From assembly GCA_009599575.1 (NCBI GenBank), contig VWND01000069.1:1-64000 (forward strand): 64,000 nt of DNA, written 5' to 3'. The stretch is from Blumeriella jaapii (lineage: Eukaryota > Ascomycota > Leotiomycetes > Helotiales > Drepanopezizaceae). The notes beneath the pieces were generated by a model. The model was given only the letters and a program-made list of their open reading frames with translations. It was not told where the DNA came from and ran no database searches. A program made the translations under genes and the position numbers. Positions 12,221 through 24,749 of this stretch are shown here, piece after piece (the stretch's first letter is position 1; each line of letters starts with the position of its first letter).

Positions 12221-13439
12221 CGTAGCAAAAACTTTTATTATAATAAAAAAATTCGATTTATAAAAAAATTTAAAATTTAATCAGCGCTTTTTAATAAAAA
12301 AACGATAGTTTTTAATTTTTATAAAATTAGCACGTAATAAATTATATATTAAAATATTTGTATATATCGATAGCGAAGCTAATATTTTCGATGCGATTAA
12401 ATTTTTTTTAGCGTATTAATTTTTTTAACGTTTCGAAATAAGTTTTTATTCGGCTGCATAAGCTTATTATATCTATCGGCTATAATAGCGAGCCGAAAAA
12501 GCTTATTTCTTTTGCTATTTTTTTTTTTTTTTTTACGATTAACCGACGTCGTATAAATTTTTTTTTTTTAATTACAAACCTAAGCTTTACCGACGTTTTT
12601 ATTAATCGCAAATTTTTATAATATTACGATTTAAAATAAACGTATAGCCAAGGAAAAAACAAAATAAAATAGCCGTCCGATATGCTTATTATTTTTTATT
12701 TTAACGAATAATTATTCGTCGATTTTAATCAGCGAACAAAGCTTAAAATATTTAGTCGTATATATTAAATGCAAACAAACGAAATAGTATAATAAAAGCT
12801 TTATATATTTTTGCTAATATTTTTACAACGATTAAAAAAGCTTATTTAAGTTTTAAAACTAATAAATCTTTTATATTTATACGAAATTTCAAAAGCAATT
12901 TGCATAAAATAAAAAAGTTTTTTATTGGCAGCTTTAAACCGATCAAGCCGATTTTTCCAACCGGGCCAGTTGTTACTTTTTTTATTTTTAATTATAATAT
13001 CAGTTATATTTCCGCTTTTGCATTTAGCGCTTTGCAAATACGTTACGAAAAACGAATGCGAATCGTAAAAAAAAAAAAATTATTATTATTTAGCGATTGC
13101 ATATTTGTTATTTTTATATATAATATAAATAAAAAACGTTTCCGCTATACGAAAGTCGCCGAATTTAAAAAAATTATATAATTCGCGATAATAAAAAGCA
13201 TTTCCGTTTCCGACGCTTTGCAAGCCAAATATAACGATAACGTGGTTTTTACAAAAAAGTTTTTTTTAATTTAATATTCGGAATTCGAAAAACTGTTTTA
13301 TAAATAAAAAAGCGACAAGTTCGCTTTCCGCCGCTTCGGTATAAATTACAAAATACACCTGGCTATAAAAAATACGCTTTTTATAAAATTACTTAAACGC
13401 TTTACGAATAAATAGCTTACAAAAATCAAAAGTTATATT

Positions 13440-16330
13440 TTCGATAATTTATATAAAAGTTTTATTAAACCTTTTAATACCTTTTTCGCCGCCCCGATAT
13501 TATTTATCAAAAAGTCAAACGGTTTTATACGTTTATATATCGATTACCGCAAGCTTAACGATTTTACGAAAAAAAAAATTTATTTTTTGCTTTTAATTAA
13601 CGAAATGCTAGCGCAAATTATTAAAACCAAAATGTTTACGAAAATCGATATTTAATAAGCATTTAATCGAGTCCGAATATTCGAAAAATCTGAAAAACTA
13701 ATTAATTTCCGCATCCGATACGATATATATAAATATAAAATCTTTTCGTTCGGCTTTATTAATAAGCCCGTTATATTTTAACGTTTTATTAATAATATTT
13801 TTATAAAATATTTAAATAATTTCTGCTCGGCGTATTTTAACGATATTTTTATTTATTTCGCGAATAATTTAAAATATAAAATTTATATTAAAAAAATCTT
13901 ATCGATTTTAAAAAAACACGGCCTGAAAGCTGATATTAAAAAATACGAGTTTAATATTACGAAAATCAAATTTTTAAATTTCGTTATTAATATTTAAAAT
14001 ATTAAAATAAACCCGGAAAAAATCGCTATTATTAAAAATTAGCAATATGCAGCGAATATACGAAGCGTGCAAAGCTTCCTAAGCTTTTGCAATTTCTACA
14101 AACGCTTTATAGCCGGCTACAGCCGCATTTGCCGCCTTTTTATTGCTTTTATAAATAAAAACGTTTTTTTCGTATTCGAAAAAAAGCAGAAAAACGCATG
14201 GAAAACATTGCGTAAAGCTTTGCTAAATGTTTTTATTTTATATTATTACGACTTTTATAAGCAAACGCGCCTAAAAACCGATTTTTTTAATAGAATAATA
14301 ATTGGCGTATTATCGCAATTACAAAAAAATAATTTTTATTATTCGGTCGGTTTTTTTTTTAAAATTATAATCGACGCCGAGCTTAATTATCCGATTTACG
14401 ATAAAAGCTTTTCGTTATTTTTCGTTTTTTTAAAAATTACAAGCCGAAGCTATTAAGCGTTTAAAAAAACGTATATATATATACCGATCATCGCGTTTTA
14501 AAATATTTTATAATAATTAAAAATCTTTCGGCCCGATAAACTCGATAAGCCGAGTTTTTCGCCGATTTTTATTTTACAATTATATATCGGTCGGAAATTA
14601 TTAATACGCTCGCTGATACTTTTTTTCGCAAAAACCAAAACATTTTTTTATTAAAAACGCGACAGCGAATAATTCGAAAGCAGCAAATGTTTTTAAACGA
14701 TAAATTGAATTTTTAAATTTTAAAAAAAATAGCTGCTAAAAGCATAACCACGCTAGCGCTTATAAAAATAGCGTCCGATAAGCGCGACAACGACAGCATT
14801 TTTTTTAAAAAAAACAGCGAAAACGAAAAAAATAAAATGCTTATAAAAAAACCCGCATATTTAATTTTCGTAATCGCGTACGATATATATAATTATATAA
14901 TTATAAACGATTTGCTACAAATTAATAAAAACTTTTTTTTTTTCGAAGCGCAACGAGCGTAAGCCCGCAATTATAGCTTTAATTACTAATTGCGATAAAA
15001 CAAATTGTTTTTCTAAAACAAATTAATAATATTTTTAGAACTTTCCGAATTGCGAATTTTTTTAATCCGATATATTTACGAACAGCTTTGCGTAGCATAC
15101 GCTAAAATAAAAAAAATAAAACTTTTGATCGGTCGTAAATATTATTTAAAAGCTATAAAAACAAATATATAATAATACGTTTCGAATTATCGTTGCATAC
15201 GAATAAAAGCTAAGCGCGACAAAACCCCGGGCTTTTTAAAACTTTTGCTTATATCTAGCAGGCCTTATTAATATTTAACGATAAATTTTACGAAACTTTT
15301 ATTAAACGAAAATAATTACGATTTCGCTTTCGTAATAATAAATCGTTTGTTTAAAAAGCTTTTATCAGTCTTTTGCTATAAAACTATTATAGCGAAAAAA
15401 TTAGCAGCTTTGTTTTTAATTTATTAAATGCGTTATTTCGGCATGCCGGATTTAATTATTTCGGACCGAAAAGTTTAATTTGTTTCGGTTTTCTGGCAAA
15501 AACTCTGCCGTATATTAAAAACCAAAATCAAATTAACTAGTGCGTACAATTTTAATATCGATAAGCAAATCGAAATAATAAATTAATATATTAAATAACG
15601 CTTTCGTTTTTTTTGCTTTTACTACTAAAACAATTAAAAACGCTTTTTATTTTTAATAAATATTGCATAGCTAACCTTGCCGCACGAGTTTCTCGGCAAC
15701 GTTTTTTCCTTTTAAATTTTAAATAAATATAAAGCTCGCATATTCTAGAATATAAACAACCTCCGTTCTTTTCGCTCGGCCACCGAAAAGCTTAACCGCG
15801 ACGAAGCTTTGCATTTGGCTTTCCGAGCTAAAAAAGTGTAAAATACGCGTAATCGTTTATTACGCAATAACAAGCCAAAATAAAACGCTTTGTTAATCTG
15901 CATAAACGATCGGTGAATTAAAATATAAGCGACGAAGTATTAGTAAGTATTAAAAATTAAAAGCTCGACCGATTTTTTCGAAAGCTTTCGAATAAATAAT
16001 ACGGCCTAATCAAAATCGTCGATAAAATAAAAAAAAATTGAAAATTTAACTTTTCCGCAGATTGGTTAATTTATTTAATTTTCCATTTTTATTCGCTCCG
16101 AAAGCATATTAGCAACCTTTTATCTGGCCAACGCCGTCCCGAACCAACTTTTATTTAATTATTTTCCGAGCAAACGAAATAAAAGATCGAAGAAATAATA
16201 AATTCGAAATTGCATAAAAAAGTTTTGCAATATTAAATTAATTAAAAGAGCGCTGATAAAAATCTCGAATAATACTTTTGTTTTAACGTTATAACGGCTT
16301 TTTATATTTTTTAAATATTCCACCGATCGC
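13440..16330 (+). pseudogene. D pol relic: RT, RNase H, integrase, C-terminal domain
   Basis: RT is recognisable at about 13480-14010 (LYIDYRKLND, then SAYFNDIFIYFA). The second part continues as FLSFCNFYKRFIAGYSRI (about 14080) and an RNase H region to about 14450. Integrase core fragments follow at about 15240-15620 (MRYFGMPDLIISDRKV) and a chromodomain-like tail at about 16060-16330. The RT active site, normally YxDD, reads FND: an Asp to Asn change from GAT to AAT. A 129-residue piece (14067-14456) is still open by chance. Stops are mostly TAA for CAA and TAG for TGG. Confidence 0.8.
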
Positions 16331-16473
16331 ATTCCGCCGCCAAAAACTTTCTACGAACGCTTTCCGCATAGCTGTAAGCTTATAACGAAAGCAGGGAAAA
16401 TTACATTAAGTTGGAAAACGATAAATCTATAACTGCAACTGCGAGAACGTAGTTCTTCGGAAGGGAAGGATAG

Positions 16474-16747
16474 TATTACGATCCTGGCTAATAATATAAC
16501 TGCCAGTGGTATGGCTGCCAGTGGTATGGTTGCCAGTGGTATGAATGCTGGTGGTATTGAATTAAGGTTTGAGCACGGACCACCTCGGCCATTAGGCTTC
16601 GCGCTAAGTCACGTGACCCATAAGCGCAACCCATTGTATATAAAGTTCGCGACCCCGAGCATTCTAGCTCGGTGTTTTTCTTTTAATTTATATGCGTACC
16701 TTTTGGTCCACATCACCCTTCTGATCACCCTCAAGCTAGCTGTGACA
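16474..16747 (+). repeat. 3' LTR of D (274 bp), less mutated copy
   Basis: It starts TATTACGATCCTGG and ends AGCTGTGACA. It keeps many CpA and TpG sites and a CACGTGACC block that are lost in the 5' LTR. The open frame running through it (16511-16759) is LTR sequence, not a gene. Confidence 0.9.
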
Positions 16748-18561
16748 GAAATAGCGTAGAATCGGTGTTTAGCAAAACTTTTTTTTAAAAAATAAAAAAG
16801 CGATTTTCGCTTCGAATAAAAAACGAAAAAAGCCCGACATTTTTTTTGGTTGTATTCTTTTTAAAAATTTGTAATAAATCGGCAAAGCTTAGCGTAGTTT
16901 TTAATAAAACGTTTGTAAAAATTAATAAAATTTAAAAATATTTAAATATTTCGCCACGTAATAAAAAAAAGCTATTTCCGAACACTATTTATTTTTCTTA
17001 GGTCTATTTTAATTTCCGTAGAAATAACGACGAAGCTTAGGAATTCAATCGTATTCGTATCGAAAACATATTTTTTCAGATTTTCGTAAAATTTATTAAT
17101 ACGAAGTTTTTCGAAAAAAAATTTTATCGCGTTTATATAATCGTCGGAGTTTTCGGAAAATATTAAAATATCGTCGAAATAAATTATATACGTAATATTT
17201 ATTAAACCGATTAAAATTTAATTAATATACGCTTAAAAAATTGCTGGTGCGTTCGAAAGGCCGAAAAGTAATACGCAGTATTCGAAATATTCGTAACGAA
17301 TGCGAAACGCAGTTTTTTACTTATTTTCTTTTTTTATTCGAAAGCGATAATACGCTTAAATAAAATCTAGCTTAGTAAATGTTTTAGCTTTTTTTAAACG
17401 ATCCAAAATTTCGCTTATAAAAGTAAAAAAGTTCGATTTTTAACCGTAATTGCGTTTAAATTCTTATAATCGACGCATAATCGTAAACTTCCGTTTTTTT
17501 TCGGTATAAATATTATCGGTGCGCCGGCAAAGCTAATAAATCTTTTTATTTAGCTTTTTTCTAAGCTCGAATCGAAACATTCGCGTAATTCGGTAAGTTT
17601 AAATTTCGATAAAAAATAAACTGGTTTTTAAAAAAGGTTTTTTTTTTCCGCGAAATTTATTCGATATTTTATAAAATAATAAAAAGCTAGGATAACCGCG
17701 GCGGTATCGTTAAATACGTCGGCGTAATCGTCGTATTTAAAAAGTAATTAATGCTGTTTTTTAATAGCTTTTTTTAATACGATACAAAACGCTTGCTTTT
17801 TTTTGGATTTCTTTTTGAAACGTTTAATTATAACGAAATTAAATTATAAGCGTTCGATTAAATATCGCTACGATTTAGCTCGAAAGCTTATAGCGGAATC
17901 GATATTTCGCAATTAAAAAAATCTTAAAATAAATAAAACCTTTGAAATATTTATATCGCAAACCACGAAATCGTTTTGTATCTTTTTAATTATTTTATAA
18001 TTATTAATAGCGCGAATAAATTGCGTATACGTATCGTAAATAAAAAAATTTTTTTTTTTAATCGTAAATAAATTAATACGTTTTTAAATTAGTTTCCATT
18101 TATATTCGATTAATAACATTTAAATTACGCAGTTTTTTTTCGCGCCGCAATCGATAAAAGCTCGTTTCGTACGAATTTCGCTTTTGGCTTTTTTAATTTC
18201 GACTAAAACTATTATTTTCTGCTTTTTTTTTTCGCTCGATTTTATTAATAATAACGAAATTAAAATCGAGCGGAAGCTTTTTCCGAATTTTTAAATTTAT
18301 TAGCTTCGGAGCAATTTAAAATTATATATTTTTTTCTGTTGCATTTATAATATTCGACTTTTAAATAATTGACTATACGATGTTTTGCTTTTTGGCAGCG
18401 ATTGCATTTCGAAAAGTAAAAAAAGTCGTTAGAAATTTTAAGATTTTAAAAAATTTTATTAGAATTATCGTTTTTTCGCTTTCGTTTTTTTTTTATAACA
18501 AATTTTCGAATCGAAAACGGTATATATTTGTTTTAGTTTTTAAATTTTAATCGTAAATATA

Positions 18562-18596
<35 letters not shown>

Positions 18597-20297
18597 GTTC
18601 GTTTCGTCGTTTATTGTTTTTCGTTTCGTCGTTAATAATTTTATTAGCATTTTCGATCCGACGAGCGATTAATATTAATTTTTTATACGAGCTTATAGTT
18701 ATAATATTGCTTCGTTTAATAATTTTTTTTCGAAAAATAAATCGGAGTTTTGCGAAAAGCATTTTTTTTTTAATCGCATCGTTTGTTATTTACAACTGTT
18801 ATTCGAAATTATTTAAATAAACAACGAAATCGTGAATTGATTTATGTTTTTTTTATTTCGCTTTATCGTATAAATTCGAAGCCGCGATTTTTCGATTTTC
18901 CGTATTTATTAAAAAGTCTAATATTTATTTTTTAAAATCGTTTTATATAATTCGAATATTCGTAAAACGTCGTTCGTATTCGGTTTATTTTTTTTTTATT
19001 TTATCGTCGAAAGCTAAAACACAGGCGTTAATTTTCTTTTAATCGGTACAAAATATTATTTTTTTATTTTGGCGAAAACTTCGCTTTATACGCCGAATAA
19101 AAAATTAAGCTTTTTCAGTATTTTTTTTTCGATATATTAAAAAAAATTTATTTTTAATGCTTTTCGGCTCGAATTCGCTAAATCTTTTACAAAAAATATA
19201 ATATATTTAAAAAAAATGCTAAATCGTTTTTAATAAATATTATTATCGTAATACTTCGAAAATATTTTATAATAATCGCCGGCTTAAATTATTTTCTGTT
19301 TTTTTTTTATTAAAGCGGTGTTAGAAAATATAAAAACTTTTTTTTCGATATTTTCGAAAGCGTTAAATTCTTATTAGAATTGTTTAATTTTTTTTCGGAA
19401 TTCGTTTCGGCGTTTTCTGGTTTTTTCGAATTTTTTAATTATTTCGTAAATTTTTTTTTCAGTTTTTTTTTGTTTTATTTTAGCTCGTATTTTTTTTATT
19501 TTTTTACGTTTATCGTTTTTTTTTTATTCGGCGCGGATTTGTTTATTAGCCAAATAAATTAAAATTTCGGTAAAAGATTTTTTCGAATCGTTTTAAGCGT
19601 GGCCTTTTTTAGTAATTTTTTAAATAAAAAAAGTTGGAAAGTCGTCGCGCTTTAATAATAAAATATTTTCGATTTTTAATAAAATTGGTAACGTTAGAAA
19701 AAACGATAATACGAAATCTTTTTAAGCAGCCGAAAACGTTGAGTTTTTTTAAATAATTGAAAATGCTTGTTCGCTGCGAATGCGAAAAGCTATAATATCG
19801 ATACTAATAACGATATAAGTATAATAGTATAATAAAAAATTGTTTTAATAATATCGAATTGCCGTTTCGGTAAGTAAAAAAATCAAAATATAAAAATTAA
19901 AAAGCAGAAAAACATTAATTTAAATAATAAAATTTAAATAAAATTGAATTAATAATCAGATTGATTTTTACTTCTTATATTTTTAGTAAAAGGCGTGTAT
20001 AAATACAAAAGAAAAGATGGAGCTTTCGAAAAAAGTATTTTTTAGAAAATCAAGCGAATTTTATTTAATATGCTTTTTCAGCTTTTATTTCGATCTTTTT
20101 TTAATTTTTTTTAATATAACTTTAATAATTGGTTTTTTAGCAATTATTTTTATAAAATGTTTTATTTAAATATTATTTTTAGCTTTTATAATATTATCCG
20201 GCCTTTACGGCTTATCCGCAGAAAGTATTATTCGAGGGTTGGTAGAAGGCAGAGGGTTTTGGCGGATCATCTGATTTATACACGTGATATTGGTTTT
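16748..20297 (-). mobile_element. Main piece of Gypsy element C1 (gag and RT region plus 5' LTR)
   Basis: Colinear with 25131-28657 of C2 on the minus strand. It carries the RT region next to D, the gag region in the middle, and its 5' LTR at the right (19889-20297). That LTR lacks its last five bases, because C2 inserted there; the missing TGACA is found after C2 at 28669-28673. It is more degraded than C2. The open frames at 18.5-18.8 kb on both strands are by-products of AT-rich sequence and occur at the same place in C2. Confidence 0.85.
19889..20297 (-). repeat. 5' LTR of C1, split by C2 five bases before its end
   Basis: 409 of 414 bp are present here; the final TGACA lies at 28669-28673. 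The junction reads ATTGGTTTT directly followed by TGTAAGG of the next LTR. GTTTT is the left TSD copy (RIP form of GTTCC) and pairs with GTTCC at 28664-28668. Confidence 0.85.
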
Positions 20298-20711
20298 TGT
20301 AAGGATTAAAAGGCAGGGAAACACTAGTTCAGACAATAAAGCTCAGATAAGATTGGATTAATAGTCAGACTGATTTCTATTTTTTATATTTCTAGTAGAA
20401 GGCGTGTATAAGTACAAAAGGAGAGGTGGAGCCTTCGAGAAAAGTATTTCTTAGAAAACCAGGCGAATTTTATTTAATATGCTTTTCCAGCTTTTATCCC
20501 GACTTTTTTTTAATTTTTTTTAATATAATTTTAATAATTGGTTTTTTAGTAATTACTTTTATAAAATATTTTATTTAAATATTATTTCCAGCTTTTATAA
20601 TATTATCCGGCCCTTACGGCCTATCCGCAAAAAATACTATTCGAAAATTAATAAAAAGCAAAGGGTTTTGGCGGATTATCTTATTTATATACGTAATATT
20701 AATTTTTAATA
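20298..20711 (-). repeat. 3' LTR of C2 (414 bp)
   Basis: Same length as the LTR at 28250-28663 and alignable throughout; more RIP-changed at its right end (TTAATTTTTAATA for TTGGTTCCTGACA). Confidence 0.88.
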
Positions 20712-20966
20712 TTATTTTTTTTTTTTAAGCTTTTGATTTTCAAAAGCGATTGATTTTTTTATGCGTATGCTTTCGTATATAACGTGCGTTACGCCTTCGA
20801 AATAACGTGCGGTTTTTTCCGCTTTCGGTCGTAAATTATAGCTGTTTCTTTCGCTTTTAATCGTGAATTATAGCTGTTCTGCTGTTTTGTTTTTTTTGTT
20901 TTCGATAGCGCTCGCATTTTCGTTGAAAAAGCCTTTTTTTTTAAAATGGCCGCAATCTTTCTGTTC

Positions 20967-21020
<54 letters not shown>

Positions 21021-21946
21021 CAATCAATTGCTTTTCGCCGCGTTCGCCGCGAATTCTTAAAATGCTTTTGATTTTTATCTGCTTTCGATATACACGTCTG
21101 ATTTTACGCGAAAGCATTACAGCGGCCTTTTTGCTTTTTTGCGTTTTCGAGCTTTTTAGCGTAAAATACAACCGTTGCAAAATTTCGCATATTTAATATT
21201 TTTTTGTAAATCTTTTAGATTTTTATTCGAATTCGCTTTTAATTAATTACAGGTTTTTATCGCACGCGCTACCGAAACGCAAACTTTTTTCGCGAATCTT
21301 AACGATTTTATAAATCGTTTCGATACTACCACCGCCGCTGCCGTTTTTTTTTTTTTTGCTACCGAAGCTAAAACTTTTGCTAAAACTTTTATCGATTTTA
21401 TTATCTACGACGTTTATATAAATCGTTTAAAAAAAAATAACGCTTCGGTTTTTATAATAATCGGAAATCGTACGAATCGCGCCGCGGCTCGGATTGCCGC
21501 CGCTGTTGCTACGCCCGCTTTTGCCGATTTAGCGGCTGTTGCTGTTTTAAAAATCTTGGCTGCGCCGGTCCTTTTATTTAACGACGCTAATATAAAACAT
21601 ATTTTTCGACGTTTCGAAAACGTCGCTTGAATTTATTCTGATTAATTAAATTAAATTCTGGATTTTTACGAAAATATCGTAATTATAATTCAAAATTCGA
21701 TTACGGCTATCGTAAAAGCCTTAATTAAAATAAATCGAATATTTTACGAATTCGTTTAATATTAATTCTTTTTAGCCTGCCGCTGCTTTTAAATTTAAAA
21801 AAAATAACGATAAAAATAAAAAAAAAAAAAATAACGATAATAATACGAAAAATAAATCGTTTCAGCGGCGATTTTAAAGTTTTTTAAATATTTTTTTTTT
21901 TTTTTTTTTGCTTTTACGACGCGTATTCGTTATTGCTCCGTTGCTA
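20712..21946. other. 3' region of C2 with a gag-like reading on the opposite strand
   Basis: By position this is the 3' end of C2. On the plus strand, about 21470-21780 gives a protein-like stretch (for example FNDANIKHIFRRFENVA) that resembles the start of a Gypsy gag domain. It may be a remnant of another element captured in C, or chance. A 52-bp T homopolymer (20969-21020) also lies here. Confidence 0.4.
20969..21020. repeat. 52-bp T homopolymer
   Basis: An uninterrupted run of 52 T on the plus strand, the longest homopolymer in the window. The length in the assembly may not be exact. Confidence 0.9.
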
Positions 21947-21951
21947 TTATT

Positions 21952-22183
21952 TGTGACAGCTGGCTTAAGGGTGATCATGGTGAATGATATGGGCCGAAAG
22001 ATACGCGTGTACGTTGAATACTAAGGTGCAGAGCTCTAAGGTAAACGGGAGCTCTGAACTATTAAATACAGGTTGGTAGGGGTCCGTGCGCAAACCTTAA
22101 TTCTACCACTGGCAATTACTACTGGCAATTACCACTGGCAATTACCACTGGCAATTTACTACCGGCCAGGCAGGGTCGTAACA
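21952..22183 (-). repeat. 3' LTR of the TRIM (232 bp)
   Basis: TG..CA ends; three to four 15-bp subrepeats CCACTGGCAATTA near its right end. Identical by eye to 22729-22960. Confidence 0.93.
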
Positions 22184-22267
22184 CTACCCCCCCTTTTTAA
22201 AGAACTGGTCCCCAGATCTGAAGCCGTAGAACCCAACCCGTATTTCCTTCCATATTTTCAACCCATC

Positions 22268-22463
22268 AGGCAGACGTAAGTTGCCAGCTATTTTGTCGCA
22301 AAGGCAGGCGTAGGTTGCCAGCCGTTTTAATCGCATAGGCAGAGGTAGGTTGCCAGCCGTTTTAATCGCATAGGCAGAGGTAGGTTGCCAGCCGTTTTAA
22401 TCGTATAGGCAGAGGTAGGTTGCCAGCCGATTTATCGCATAGGCAGGGGTAGGTTGCCAGCCT
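22268..22463. repeat. 35-bp tandem repeats inside the TRIM
   Basis: About five and a half copies of a 35-bp unit containing GGCAGAGGTAGGTTGCCAGC. The middle copies are identical or differ at one position; the outer copies are more diverged. Confidence 0.9.
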
Positions 22464-22728
22464 GCAGTCAGATGCAAGCTTTAGTAGCAGTAAGGTGCGA
22501 GCTCGTAAATCGACAGGCTTGGTAAAAAGGTCGAATCGTATTGAAAGAAAAAGGGTTTCGAATTGCAGAGGCAGGTCGAAATGAGGGACGGGCTCCAGCT
22601 TTTTCTGGAAACAAGATCAATGGAAGGGAATATTGATCGAGGCACCGACGAACACATCGTCGGTACGGGTGGCGTAAGCCTAGATACAAAGCTTCCCAGC
22701 GGAGTGTGTGTGTTTGACCTTAGTATTA

Positions 22729-22960
22729 TGTGACAGCTGGCTTAAGGGTGATCATGGTGAATGATATGGGCCGAAAGATACGCGTGTACGTTGAATACTA
22801 AGGTGCAGAGCTCTAAGGTAAACGGGAGCTCTGAACTATTAAATACAGGTTGGTAGGGGTCCGTGCGCAAACCTTAATTCTACCACTGGCAATTACTACT
22901 GGCAATTACCACTGGCAATTACCACTGGCAATTTACTACCGGCCAGGCAGGGTCGTAACA
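22729..22960 (-). repeat. 5' LTR of the TRIM (232 bp)
   Basis: Starts TGTGACAGCTGG and ends GGTCGTAACA on the plus strand, followed by the TSD copy TTATT. Confidence 0.93.
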
Positions 22961-23399
22961 TTATTTATCGTATTTTTTGAATATTTTTTTACAATCTTTT
23001 TTGCGTTCGTAAAATAATTTTTTAACTTTTACGAATTTTCGCTTAATAAATAGCTTTTTTATCGCATTAAATAATATCGGCTTTTTTTTGTATTTTTATA
23101 AGCTTATATTAATTTGACCTCGTATTTTCGGATTTTTAAAATTTTATTATATTATTTTTCGGCTCGATATCGTTCCGACCTTGCCAAAATTTTAATAGGA
23201 AAACGTAAAAAATATCGTAAATACGATATTAAAAAAAAAATTCGAATTAATAAGCTTGGCCGTGCTCGTATATAATTCGCTTAATTTTAAAAAGCTTTAA
23301 ATATTTATTTAAAAACTTTCGAAAAAATCGCAATTATCGAAAATTTTTAATCGATAATAATACTTTATCGCTTATTTAAAATCTAATTTTTTTATATTT

Positions 23400-24330
23400 A
23401 GCGTCGTAAAACCTTTTGTAATTCGCGTTAGCTTTTTTTAACTTTTTATTAAATACTTTTCTTTTTTTTTGCAATATTTTAATTCGTTTTTCCGCTGACG
23501 GTACTTTTTTTTTTACGACGTCGCTTTCGATATTACTGCTAAGTTTTAAATAAAAGCCGTATAATATGCGAAAAAAAATAAAACCCGTAAAAGCGTATAT
23601 CGAATTATTATACGTAAATTCGGCTAAAGCAAATTTCGTAACCTAATCGTTTTATCGATAATCGTAATACGTGCGAAAATAAAATTTTAAAATTTAATTT
23701 TAACGTTCCGTTTGGCTATCGGTTTAAAAATAAAAAGCGGTATTTAATCGACGTCGTATTTGTAAATAAAATATTATTAAAAACCAGAATTTATTAATAA
23801 AAATTAATTTTTAATTTGTAATAATCTTTTTAAAACAATCAAAATCTTTATAAACGTGTTATATAAATATTTTAGCCAAATTTAAAACTGAAATCGTTTT
23901 TTATATCGATATATATTTCGACAGTTTCGTATATCGGTTTATTATAACAAATATCGAATCGTAAATACGATTTCGTTTTTTGCTAAAAAATAAACTCGTA
24001 ATAAAATTTATAATTATTTTTTTTTAAAGTTTTATAAAAATCGAAAAAAAAGCTAATTCGCTATAAAATCGGTGTTTTCTAAGTTTGCCTTTTTGATATT
24101 TTTTATACGTATTAACGTAACGTTTTACGTCGCTTCGTAAACCAGGCCAAAAATACTTTTTTTCAACCAATTTTAGCGTTCGCCGAAAGCTTTAATAATC
24201 GGCGGTCGGATCGTCGTAATTAATTTTTAATATTTCGCTTTTAATAACGCTTTTATTCGGAATATACGCACGTCTTTTATAACGTAGTAATTTATTTTAA
24301 TTTATACGCTAGTATTTTTCGGATCCGGCT
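23400..24330 (-). pseudogene. C2 integrase relic
   Basis: Minus-strand translation shows, in order, a zinc-binding region (YFWPGLRSDVKRYV, then KYQKGKLRKHR), a core with NFITSLFFSK and SIFVIINRYTKL, and a later QTERQN segment, which are typical of Ty3/Gypsy integrases. Expected DG and DRG residues are changed and several stops occur, so it is not functional. Confidence 0.78.
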
Positions 24331-24749
24331 CGATTATTTTGCGAAACCGATTCGTACGTTTTTTATAATATAAAAAAATCAGATTTTTGCAATTTAAAAA
24401 TAATCTTATAAATCGGTTTTATTAGCTCGTTATTAACCGTTTCGAATTATAATAATACAACGGCTACGCTTCGTGGTATATATTATTTGCAATTAGTAAT
24501 ATTAGCAAAAAACAATCCGGCGAAAAAACTTTTTATTTAATTCCTTTCCGTTTGTTTTTTATTTTCTGATTCCGTTAATAAAAGCTTCGAATACTTATCG
24601 GCGCGAAATAATTTATACCCCGATTTTAAGCGTGTTTTTATTGCGAAAAACATTTTAAAATTTTTTAAATAAACTAGTTTTAGTTTACGATGCAACGTAA
24701 ATAATTGTTCGTTATTTTTTTTTAAATCTTTTTTTAAATTTGGCCGACG

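Larger units (their letters stand above)
10307..16747 (+). mobile_element. Complete but RIP-degraded Ty3/Gypsy element D (6.4 kb)
   Basis: The element is bounded by two 274-bp LTRs and a 5-bp TSD GAAAT (10302-10306 and 16748-16752). A purine tract GGAAGGGAAGGATAG stands directly before the 3' LTR, as expected for the plus-strand primer. Inside, in order: gag with a ruined zinc knuckle, RT, RNase H, integrase and a C-terminal region. It is inserted in the pol gene of C1: joining the two flanks restores the sequence seen uninterrupted at 25080-25150 in C2. The gene order (integrase last) and the RT type place it in Ty3/Gypsy. Stops and lost catalytic residues make it inactive. Confidence 0.93.
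21952..22960 (-). mobile_element. TRIM-like non-autonomous LTR element with identical LTRs (1009 bp)
   Basis: Two 232-bp LTRs (21952-22183 and 22729-22960) show no difference when read against each other. They are flanked by the 5-bp TSD TTATT (21947-21951 and 22961-22965). The 545-bp interior encodes no protein. On the minus strand a polypurine tract AAAAAGGGGGGGTAG stands directly before the 3' LTR (plus-strand 22184 onward), which fixes the orientation. LTR ends (TGTTACGAYCCTG, TTGCCAGTGGTA subrepeats, GAATTAAGGTTTG.GCACGGACC, AGCTGT.ACA) are shared with element D, so a D-like element probably supplied the proteins. It has normal CpA/TpG content, unlike its surroundings, so it is young or was not hit by RIP. 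Confidence 0.93.

Noticed and set aside
16511..16759. 82-codon ORF with a MAASGMVASGM start
   Set aside because: It is the subrepeat part of the 3' LTR of element D.
20969..21020. T52 run as the poly(A) tail of a LINE
   Set aside because: No LINE coding remnant or TSD next to it; it lies inside the 3' region of LTR element C2.
22268..22463. Regular repeats that might suggest a CRISPR-like array
   Set aside because: The 35-bp units are contiguous with no unique spacers, inside a eukaryotic TRIM element.
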